The notes under the pieces: generated by a model | What the model was told of the DNA's origin: nothing | The model's database searches: none | What the model saw: only the letters and a program-made list of their open reading frames with translations | In this document: piece after piece, positions 43,344 to 50,845 of the stretch | Numbering within the stretch: the stretch's first letter is position 1 | Layout of the letters: every line of letters begins with the position of its first letter | Made by a program: the position numbers and the translations under genes | Assembly: GCF_900105985.1 (NCBI RefSeq) | Contig: NZ_FNUB01000005.1 | Location: 2,356,001 to 2,420,000 of the forward strand | Source: Tenacibaculum sp. MAR_2010_89 | GTDB taxonomy: Bacteria; Bacteroidota; Bacteroidia; Flavobacteriales; Flavobacteriaceae | DNA: 64,000 nt | Direction of reading: 5' to 3'

Positions 43344-44528
43344 TTATTCATCTAAAAACTTAATATTTTGAATTGTTCCAATAATACTTGAAAGAAAACT
43401 TAAAAAAATAGTTTGAATACCTACAATTATCATAACTACAGATGGAATCAAAACTCTGAAGGAAACATTTAGATCATTTATATTCCCGTATCCTTCTTGT
43501 CTCCAATCCATAAATAAATTTAAGCTTGATAAAAAACCTAAAATAAATATGAATATACCCGCTAGTAATCCTTTTTCAAGATTAAAAAAATTAAATATAT
43601 TTAAGAATTTTTTTTCAACAGGAATTAGTCCTTGATTAATTGCATAAATTCGACTTAGAAAAGAAAAGCTTAATATTTGATAACTTAATATTATTCCAGC
43701 ACCACAATAGGTTAGAGTATGCAAATCAAAAGTTAGTTCTTTTGCATGAATAGGATTGATACTTATTATTATAAAAAAAAGTGTTGATAGTAAAAAGAAG
43801 AACATTCCTGGATAAAAGAATAACCATTTAGGACTATACATTAATAAGAATTTTAAATGTCTCCATCCATCTCTCCATGTCCTTAAATGTGGAGGTCTAC
43901 TTCTACCATCTTTTGATAATATTGTCGGTACTTCGGTAATTTTTAATTTAAAAATACTAGACTTTACAACCATTTCAGAAGCGAATTCCATCCCAGTAGT
44001 TCTGAGTTCAAGCTTTTTAATACTATCTTTTCTGAATCCTCTTAAACCACAATGAAAATCTCTTATTTTAATTTTGAAAAATAATCTACCAATAAATGAA
44101 AGTACAGGATTACCAAGGTACTTGTGTAAAAAAGGCATGGCTCCTTTTTTTATACCTCCTTTAAATCTATTTCCCATAACTAAATCATAACCTTCCCTTA
44201 ATTTTAAAATGTAAGGCATTAAGTTTGAAAAATCATAACTGTCATCAGCATCTCCCATAATTATAAATTTACCTCTAGCTGCTTCTATAGCTCCCATTAA
44301 AGCTGCTCCATATCCCTTTTTGTTAATATGTACCAAGCGTGCTCCATTTTTCTTGATTAATTCAATTGAACCATCTTTACTTCCATTATCACCAACTACA
44401 ATTTCTCCAGATATATTATTCGTTAATAAGAATTTTTTTGCTTTTTTAATGCATATTTCTATCGTTTCCGCTTCATCTAAACAAGGAATTACTATAGATA
44501 ATTCTATATTATTTTTTTGATCAATCAT
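43344..44528 (-). CDS. GT2-family glycosyltransferase, dolichyl-phosphate sugar synthase-like
   Basis: 394 residues. The N-terminal GT-A domain has SIVIPCLDEAETI, VVGDNGSKDGS, GYGAALMGAIEAARG and the metal-binding GDADDSYDF. FRGFRKD-like (LRGFRKDSIKKLELR) and GMEFASEMV are typical of DPM1/polyprenyl-phosphate sugar synthases. The C-terminal part has four membrane helices (about 232-255, 268-290, 315-335, 355-380). It probably makes a polyprenyl-phosphate sugar used by the TMTC-like enzyme encoded downstream. Confidence 0.9.
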   Translation of the reverse strand: MIDQKNNIELSIVIPCLDEAETIEICIKKAKKFLLTNNISGEIVVGDNGSKDGSIELIKKNGARLVHINKKGYGAALMGAIEAARGKFIIMGDADDSYDFSNLMPYILKLREGYDLVMGNRFKGGIKKGAMPFLHKYLGNPVLSFIGRLFFKIKIRDFHCGLRGFRKDSIKKLELRTTGMEFASEMVVKSSIFKLKITEVPTILSKDGRSRPPHLRTWRDGWRHLKFLLMYSPKWLFFYPGMFFFLLSTLFFIIISINPIHAKELTFDLHTLTYCGAGIILSYQILSFSFLSRIYAINQGLIPVEKKFLNIFNFFNLEKGLLAGIFIFILGFLSSLNLFMDWRQEGYGNINDLNVSFRVLIPSVVMIIVGIQTIFLSFLSSIIGTIQNIKFLDE

Positions 44529-44910
44529 AATTATTTTTTCTTAATAGTTAAATTGAATTAGAAGTTTCTTATAATTAAAGTTTTATACCTATAATTTTAG
44601 ATCCAAATTCTTTTTAAAGCTAAGTATTTTAATTAAATGTGTATTATTAATTTTTGGTAACATCTCGTCTAAAAAAGTGTTACCAGTGTTGGCGTAAATT
44701 TAATAAAAAAAGACGAATATTAGCTAAGTTAAGATATTTTCTAAATTAGAAAATGGAATGATTTTTCTGAAATTATTAACATAAAAACGTGAAAATTTGT
44801 TTTTTGCTTTTTATCCTTTTTTTTTGTTAAAATAGAAAAGTAGGTATTATTTATAAAATCAATTTATTTCCTTTATGAGTAAATAAAAAACAGAAATTTT
44901 TTATCTAATT
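44529..44910. other. 382-bp intergenic region
   Basis: It lies between two minus-strand genes. Apart from an 8-bp inverted repeat at 44655-44685 and T-rich runs near 44810, nothing clear is seen. I find no TAnnTTTG box in good position on the minus strand. Confidence 0.5.
44655..44685. repeat. Inverted repeat upstream of the glycosyltransferase operon
   Basis: TGGTAACA (44655-44662) and TGTTACCA (44678-44685) are a perfect 8-bp dyad with a 15-bp spacer. No T tract follows on either strand, so it is more like an operator or leader structure than a terminator. It lies about 130 nt upstream of the GT2 start. Confidence 0.4.
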
Positions 44911-45756
44911 TTATAAATAAATAATTAGTGGTAATTCAGGCCTTAAGTCAAATGATTTTTTTTGAATATTATTATCAAAATATAATTCCATTAAATGTAC
45001 ATTACTTTTTTTAACTGATAATCTTTCAATTTTGTTTACAGCTTTTATAGTTTTTGTTTTTAAATCTAAATCTGTTGAAGTAATAATAATATTTGTTAAT
45101 TTTTTTGCCCCATTCGGGTGCTTATAAAACTCCCTAGCAAATGCGTATTCATTTGGAATTTTTTTTAAATCAGACAATGTTTCAAATTTTTCTGATTCTA
45201 TTTCAGGATATACAACAAAAATAGAAGGTTCTTTAAGGTTCTTTTTTGAATTCTTAGCTGAATAAATATACATATTTTCCTTCATCCATTTTTGATGGTA
45301 GCTTATTTTTTCAAATGGAATTTTTTCTATGTCATAATTTTTTATTTTTAAAGCTATACTAAAAGGTGAGGCTCCATTGTTTCTGAAATTTGCTCTTTCT
45401 ATAAAATCAAGCTCTTTATTTTTTAAATTATTGTTCTCTAATTCTTTTTGATTATAGACAAAAATAAGCTCCAAATAACCATTTAAAAAATGGAAGTATT
45501 TTCCTGATGTACCTTGCCCTAAATGAATTTTAGATAGAGAATCGGGAACAGATGTAAACCCAATATCAGTTAATTTTTTTTTTGCTTTTTTGGGATTATC
45601 AACCCAAATATTGAAATGGTCGAATTGTAAATTAGATAAAACATTTTTTTTTGCTTTTTTAGTATTAGATTCTCTCTCTTCATACTTACAAGAGAATAAA
45701 CTAATTAATAAAAATAAAAGTATAAAGCGATTACAAAATAGTTCTTTTTGGTACAT
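44911..45756 (-). CDS. VOC/glyoxalase-like lipoprotein
   Basis: 281 residues. The lipobox is LFSC (Cys23). The mature part begins a VOC-type fold with LQFDHFNIWVDNPKKAKKKLTDIGF and YFHFLNGYLELIFVY (first beta-alpha-beta-beta-beta module with a His and a Glu that could bind metal). A second module appears further on (ITSTDLDLKTKTIKAVNKI). It resembles glyoxalase-like (PF13468) proteins. Substrate is unknown. An exported VOC protein is less usual. Confidence 0.7.
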   Translation of the reverse strand: MYQKELFCNRFILLFLLISLFSCKYEERESNTKKAKKNVLSNLQFDHFNIWVDNPKKAKKKLTDIGFTSVPDSLSKIHLGQGTSGKYFHFLNGYLELIFVYNQKELENNNLKNKELDFIERANFRNNGASPFSIALKIKNYDIEKIPFEKISYHQKWMKENMYIYSAKNSKKNLKEPSIFVVYPEIESEKFETLSDLKKIPNEYAFAREFYKHPNGAKKLTNIIITSTDLDLKTKTIKAVNKIERLSVKKSNVHLMELYFDNNIQKKSFDLRPELPLIIYL

Positions 45757-45905
45757 TGTTATTATTTTATGTATGTATTACTTAGTGTCTTTTGTTCTAG
45801 AATAAATAAAAAACATTTGTTTTAGCTTTTAGTATATACTTTTAGAACTACTATTAAGATAGTAATCAAATGTATTGTGTTTGTTAACAATGGTTCTTAA
45901 TTTTT

Positions 45906-46274
45906 CTATTTACGGAGTATTTTTTCCATTTTACGGCCTTTTGCTAACTCATCTATAAGTTTTTCCATTCGCCTACATTGTTTATACACTTTAAATTGAT
46001 CATCTATTTCTTCAATTCGATAACCACAAACTACTCCTTTAATCATGTGTGCATTTGAATGTATTTCTGCTTTTTCAAAAAATGTTTTAAATGTTACTTT
46101 CTCTTTAATAAGTGTTTGCAATTTATTTTCATCAAAACCAGTAAACCATTCTATTACTTGATGAAATTCTTTTTTTGTTCTACCATTCTTTTCTAATCTG
46201 TTCCAATAAAGAGGGTAAATAGAAGCAAAAATCATATTTGCAACTTTTTCATTTTTTTCAGTTGTAACCTTCAT
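45906..46274 (-). CDS. DUF2200 family protein
   Basis: 122 residues. The sequence follows the DUF2200 pattern: MIFASIYPLYWNRLEKNGRTKKEFHQVIEWFTG, HSNAHMIKGVVCGYRIEEIDD and QCRRMEKLIDELAKGR-x-MEKI. These are small cytosolic proteins without known biochemistry. No operon partner is evident; the next gene upstream on the strand is 112 nt away. Confidence 0.88.
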   Translation of the reverse strand: MKVTTEKNEKVANMIFASIYPLYWNRLEKNGRTKKEFHQVIEWFTGFDENKLQTLIKEKVTFKTFFEKAEIHSNAHMIKGVVCGYRIEEIDDQFKVYKQCRRMEKLIDELAKGRKMEKILRK

Positions 46275-46386
46275 TTTTTAAGATTTTAAATTGGTTTTAA
46301 TAATAAGTAAAAGCACAATGCAAGATAATAGAAAATTATCTGATTTTTGAGGTGGTACTTAACCAAAATCTTGTGTTATAAATAGT

Positions 46387-46863
46387 TTATAATTCATATT
46401 TAAATAAAACTCTATGTTCATTTATTCCATCATAATTTTCAAAATATGAAATCCCATCTATTTCTTTATTTCCTTTTTGAATTGAAAAACCTAAACTTTT
46501 ATGAAAATTAATCGAGAGTTTGTTTTTAATAGAGGTTACACATTCTATTTCTTTTAATTTTAAACATTTAGCCTCTTTAAAAAAGTGAGCATATAGTTTT
46601 TTCCCTAAATTGAGTTTCCTAAATTCTGGATTTACCCCAATAAAATGTACATAACCTAATTTTGGATTATCTTGAGATATAAAACCAATAATGAATCCTA
46701 ATATTTGATTTTGATCTTTTACAATGAAACTTGTATTAGTAAAATATTTAAAAAATAGCCGAGGCAACATATCTGTCATCTTTCGGCCTCCCCACCAATT
46801 ATTTAATTCATTTATTATAAAATTATAATCTTCAGGACTTATCTTAGATATTTTAGCATTCAT
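46387..46863 (-). CDS. GNAT-family N-acetyltransferase
   Basis: 158 residues. The acetyl-CoA site is VNPEFRKLNLGKKLYAHFFKEA (R/Q-x-x-G-x-G/K variant), followed by the C-terminal INFHKSLGF motif. The N-terminal ISPEDYNFIINELNNWWGGRKMTDMLPRLF is common in Bacteroidota/Firmicutes GNATs with W-x-G-x-R-M. Substrate is unknown. Confidence 0.88.
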   Translation of the reverse strand: MNAKISKISPEDYNFIINELNNWWGGRKMTDMLPRLFFKYFTNTSFIVKDQNQILGFIIGFISQDNPKLGYVHFIGVNPEFRKLNLGKKLYAHFFKEAKCLKLKEIECVTSIKNKLSINFHKSLGFSIQKGNKEIDGISYFENYDGINEHRVLFKYEL

Positions 46864-47318
46864 AATTTTAATTATCTAGAACATATTCTTATAAAATTAA
46901 TTGAGTTTTCAATGACTAAATTTAGTAAATATATTACAAAAAGAAAGTCACTGATACTTTTTTGTGAGATTAACTTTATACTGTATTTTTTAGCTTCCAA
47001 ATAATCTCGTTTGACTCTTTTTTTATTTAGTATTTTAAAAATAAATAAAATTTTTACTTTTTTAAGTTCTGATTAGGGGGCAAAAAAGGAATTACATAAT
47101 TAAAATATACTATTTTAAGTCAAAATTTTTTTACTATTTTTCAGAGTAACTTCTTAATTAGATACAATAATTTTGCTTAGTTACAAAAGGATTTTTTTTT
47201 CTCTAAAAGAACTCATTTAATTAATTATATTTTTTTAATATTTTGTAAAAGAATGTTTTTTATCAATAACAGCAATTTTCAGATTGTTATAAATTTCACC
47301 TCTTATTAAATTAGCCAT
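46864..47318. other. 455-bp intergenic region between divergent genes
   Basis: Very AT-rich, with poly-T runs near 47120-47250 and no open frame of note. TAATTTTG at 47168-47175 is a -7-like box on the plus strand, but no -33 element is evident and it is 143 nt before the decarboxylase ATG. No hairpin or repeat stands out. Confidence 0.5.
47168..47175 (+). promoter_or_regulatory. Possible -7 box for the PLP decarboxylase gene
   Basis: TAATTTTG matches TAnnTTTG, but the -33 partner is not clear and the implied leader is about 135 nt long. Confidence 0.3.
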
Positions 47319-48791
47319 ATGAAATCAAATAATAATTTAGAAGATATTAATGGGTTAGATCCTGAGAATTGGGAAGAAATGAGAGAACTTGGTCATCAAA
47401 TGATTGATGATATGATTTCTTTTTTAAAGAATATTCATCTTGAACCAAGTTGGAAAGAAATTCCAAAAGATACTAAAGCATATTTTAAAGAAGATTTACC
47501 TGTGGAACCTCAGAATTCTAAAAAGGTGTATCAAGATTTTAAACGGTATATATTACCATATCATAAAGGAAATATTCACCCGAGATTCTTTGCTTGGGTT
47601 CAAGGTTCAGGAACCCTTATGGGGGCTTATAGTGAGATGTTAGCTGCTGTTATGAATCCAAATGTAACTATTGGTGAGCATGCAGCAATGTATGTTGATG
47701 AGCAGGTAGTAAAATGGTGTAAGCAAATGCTTAATTACCCTAATTCTAGTTCTGGAATATTATTAAGTGGAGGATCTATGGCAAACATTACTGGATTAAC
47801 TGTTGCAAGGAATGCTCATTCAAATTTAATTCGTGAACACGGTATTCAAAAGAATAGCAAAAAATTAGTAGTGTATTGTTCTGAAGAAACACATAGCTGT
47901 ATTACTAAAGCAGCAGAAATAATAGGAATAGGGAATAAATTTGTTAGGAAGATTAAAACAAATTCAGAGTATGAAATGGATTGCGATAAACTTTTAGAAC
48001 AGTTACTTTTAGATATAAAAGAAGGGCTACAACCATTTTGTATTGTTGCAACTACAGGTACAGTGAATACGGGTGCAATTGACCCTTTAGAAGATATTTA
48101 TAACATTTGCAAAAAATATAATTTATGGCTTCATATTGATGGAGCTTATGGAGCCTTAGCTAAATTAGACCCCAATATAGCACCAAAACTTAAATATATC
48201 GAATTAGCAGATAGTGTTGCTTTTGATTTACACAAATGGCTTCATGTTCCTTATGAATTAGGATGCTTATTGGTGAAGGATGCTGATACTCATAGAAGCA
48301 CTTTTGCTATAACACCAAACTATTTATTACAAACTGGAAGAGGATTAGCTGGAGGTTTAGATGCCATTAATAACTATGGTTTCGAATTATCGAGAAGCTT
48401 TAAGGCATTAAAAGTTTGGATGAGTTTAAAGGAAACCGGAATTAAAAAACATGCCCAATTAATTTCAAAAAATAATGAACAGGCAAAATATCTTGAAAGC
48501 AAAATACTTAAAAGTAATGAATTAGAAATATTAGCTCCTGTAACAATGAGTATTGTTTGTTTCAGATATTTCAATAAAAAATTAAGCATGGAGAAAATCA
48601 ATAAATTAAATGAAGAAATCATCATTCAATTGCAAGAAAAAGGAATAGCTTCTCCATCCTCTACAATACTTAATGATAAGTATTGTATTAGGGTTTGTAT
48701 CGTAAATCATAAAACTAAAAAAGAAGATTTAGATTTTTTAATAAGTGGAGTTATTCAACTTGGTTCTGAAATTTTAAAAAATAATTTCTAA
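47319..48791 (+). CDS. Group II PLP-dependent amino-acid decarboxylase (aromatic-L-amino-acid type)
   Basis: 490 residues, the family length. The Schiff-base lysine is Lys306 in AFDLHKWLHVPYE; Asp274 (LHIDGAYGAL) contacts the pyridine N; His192 (EETHSC) stacks on PLP; GSMANITGL binds the phosphate. The N-terminal HPRFFAWVQGSGT is typical. It converts an aromatic or other L-amino acid to the amine. Substrate cannot be fixed: tyrosine, DOPA, tryptophan and others are all possible. It stands alone. Confidence 0.92.
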   Translation: MKSNNNLEDINGLDPENWEEMRELGHQMIDDMISFLKNIHLEPSWKEIPKDTKAYFKEDLPVEPQNSKKVYQDFKRYILPYHKGNIHPRFFAWVQGSGTLMGAYSEMLAAVMNPNVTIGEHAAMYVDEQVVKWCKQMLNYPNSSSGILLSGGSMANITGLTVARNAHSNLIREHGIQKNSKKLVVYCSEETHSCITKAAEIIGIGNKFVRKIKTNSEYEMDCDKLLEQLLLDIKEGLQPFCIVATTGTVNTGAIDPLEDIYNICKKYNLWLHIDGAYGALAKLDPNIAPKLKYIELADSVAFDLHKWLHVPYELGCLLVKDADTHRSTFAITPNYLLQTGRGLAGGLDAINNYGFELSRSFKALKVWMSLKETGIKKHAQLISKNNEQAKYLESKILKSNELEILAPVTMSIVCFRYFNKKLSMEKINKLNEEIIIQLQEKGIASPSSTILNDKYCIRVCIVNHKTKKEDLDFLISGVIQLGSEILKNNF

Positions 48792-48947
48792 GATTATTTT
48801 TTGTATAAGTGATTTTCTTTAAAACAAAGGAGGTTTTAGTTGTTGATTATCAGTGTATAACCTTGTTTTTTAAGTTTTGTTGTTTTATAATTTTGTTGTA
48901 ACATTTTGCAATTTGTAATACAATTATTAAACTTAAATTATTTAAAA

Positions 48948-50046
48948 ATGAAAACTTTAGAAAAGACAAAAGAAGGAATAATTAATGAAGGGTTATCTGA
49001 AGAATCTTTTGAAGGGGTAGAAGTAAATTCAGAAAATGAATTTACAGAATTTGATGAAAACAATAATGAAGAAGCTGCACTAGATGATTACCATGAAGTA
49101 AGTAATGAAAATGAAACTATACTTGGTGAGGATACCGATAGTGAAGAACCTTTTTTAGGAGGTAATTCAGAATTGAATGAAAATGTTATTGAAAATACTG
49201 AAGACGATACTTTAGAAAAAATAGAGGGCTATGATTATTCTGTTGTAGATTCTAAAGAAAATACACCTCAGAGCATAGAAGGGGAGGGATTAAATGCTTA
49301 TTATGGTAGTTATGGTGATGCAGATTTAGCTGAGTTAATGAGAACTGAAAGTGGGCAAAAAATGGTTCAAGAAGTTGTTATTGGTAAAGATGATCGTAAA
49401 AAAATAAATGGAACTACAAAATACCCGTGGAGAGCTATTTGTTCTTTAAAAATTAAAGCTAAAGATGGAACTAGTTGGATAGGTACTGGTTTTTTTAATA
49501 GGACCAAGAACTGTAATTACTGCTGGACATGTTGTTTATATGCATAAACATGGTGGATGGGCAAAAAGTATAGAAGTAATACCTGGACGTAATGGAGCAA
49601 GTAAACCCTTTGGGTCATGTAAAACAAGTCATTTCCACTCTGTAAAAGGATGGACAAAAAGCAAAAAAAGAAGTAATGACTATGGAGCTATTATTTTACC
49701 AAAAAACTGTAAGTTTGGAAACAAAGTTGGTTATTTTGGCTATGCAAATTATAACTTTTTCAGTTTACTTGGTTTAAAAGTAAACTTATCAGGATATCCT
49801 GGAGATAAACCAGCAGGAACACAATGGTGGCATTGTAGAAGAATTAAATTAGTTACACCTAGAACTTTAGTGTATAATATTGATTCTGCAGGTGGACAAA
49901 GTGGCTCTCCAGTATGGAAATATAAAAATGGTAAAAGATATGTAGTTGGAATTCATACGAATGGATCTTCACTAGGAAATTCGGCTACAAGAATAACTTC
50001 AGCTGTTTATAAGAATCTTAAAAATTGGAAAAATAAGTATAAATAA
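48948..50046 (+). pseudogene. Trypsin-like (glutamyl endopeptidase-type) serine protease, frameshifted
   Basis: Start ATG 48948 gives a strongly acidic N-terminal region of about 140 residues without any signal peptide. The peptidase domain then begins (YPWRAICSLKIKAKDGTSWIGTGF) but the frame is lost at the T7/AA tract of 49490-49498. Dropping one base restores GPRTVITAGHVV, with the catalytic His codon at 49528-49530. The rest continues to 50046 with the Asp in NDYGAIILP and Ser in SAGGQSGSPV. The repaired length is 365 residues. As given, translation stops at 49547 before the Asp and Ser; a restart at 49540 would lack the His. This may be a sequencing indel, phase variation or a true pseudogene. 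Confidence 0.8.
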
Positions 50047-50067
50047 AATAGTATTAAACTAATAAGG

Positions 50068-50119
50068 AGGCTGTCTAAAAGGGTGTTAATCGAATATAAA
50101 AATCTTTTTAGATAGCCTT
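50068..50119 (+). terminator. Intrinsic terminator after the serine protease gene
   Basis: AGGCTGTCTAAAAG (50068-50081) pairs with CTTTTTAGATAGCCT (50104-50118), one bulge and one wobble, then TATTTTTATT. The next ATG is only 10 nt further at 50129. Confidence 0.75.
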
Positions 50120-50128
50120 ATTTTTATT

Positions 50129-50395
50129 ATGAATAAAGTTACAGGAACAATTGTAGATAAAATATCAAATAGTCCTATATATGAAGCAGTAATTCTATTA
50201 AATAATGTGAAATTTCCATCAAATGATATTGCCCAATTAAGTAATAAAAAGGGAATATTTAAATTGGTAAATTTAGAAGTAGGGGAGTATACTATTCAAG
50301 TAATAGCAGAATCATATAAAAGTGAAATTTTAAATTTCAAGTGTGAAATAAACAGTGAAATAAATCTTGAAATACTATTAGAAAGCAAAAAATAA
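50129..50395 (+). CDS. Carboxypeptidase regulatory-like (CarboxypepD_reg) single-domain protein
   Basis: 88 residues. VTGTIVDKISNSPIYEAVILLNNVKFPSNDIAQLSNKKGIFKLVNLEVGEYTIQVIAESYKSEILNF is one complete beta-sandwich of the kind found at the N-terminus of TonB receptors, but here it is alone and has no signal peptide. It begins 10 nt after a terminator hairpin, so either read-through or a promoter inside the hairpin region is needed. Being next to a protease that also lacks a signal peptide, it could be its inhibitor, chaperone or co-exported partner. This is only inference. Confidence 0.7.
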   Translation: MNKVTGTIVDKISNSPIYEAVILLNNVKFPSNDIAQLSNKKGIFKLVNLEVGEYTIQVIAESYKSEILNFKCEINSEINLEILLESKK

Positions 50396-50436
50396 TAAAT
50401 TTATTAGATCTAAATGTTGACATAAGTATTTATATT

Positions 50437-50751
50437 TTAAAGAATTCCTAAAGTTAATTTAGCTTCTTCACTAATCATTGATCTATTCCAATTTGGTTGC
50501 CAAGTTAATTCAACTTCCACTTTATTAATCAATTTTAATTCTTCTATTTTTCTTTTTACTAGTTGTGGTAATGTTTCAGCAACAGGGCAAGATGGTGATG
50601 TTAATGTCATTGAAACATGTACACTATTATTTTCATGAATAATAACATCATATATTAATCCTAATTCATAAACATCTACAGGTATTTCAGGATCAAAAAC
50701 TTCTTTAATTTTTTTTATTATTTCGTTTTGTAATTGTTTATTTATTTCCAT
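50437..50751 (-). CDS. SufT/MIP18-like (DUF59) iron-sulfur assembly protein
   Basis: 104 residues. The fold markers are IKEVFDPEIPVDVYELGLIYDV and VSMTLTSPSCPVAETLP with the conserved Cys; the last part (VEVELTWQPNWNRSMISEEAK) is the PaaD/SufT signature. Such proteins help Fe-S cluster maturation. It follows the NO reductase gene on the same strand but is separated by a terminator. Its presence beside NO defence genes fits repair of NO-damaged clusters. Confidence 0.9.
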   Translation of the reverse strand: MEINKQLQNEIIKKIKEVFDPEIPVDVYELGLIYDVIIHENNSVHVSMTLTSPSCPVAETLPQLVKRKIEELKLINKVEVELTWQPNWNRSMISEEAKLTLGIL

Positions 50752-50791
50752 ATTCTATTATTTAATTTTTCTTTTCAATTTCTAGTTTAAA

Positions 50792-50832
50792 ACCATTACT
50801 CAATGCTATTATTCTTAACAAAGAGTAATGGT
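50792..50832 (-). terminator. Terminator after the NO reductase gene
   Basis: ACCATTACTC (50792-50801) and GAGTAATGGT (50823-50832) are a perfect 10-bp stem with a 21-nt loop; on the minus strand it is followed by TTTTAAA. Confidence 0.7.
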
Positions 50833-50845
50833 ATTACTTTAAAAA

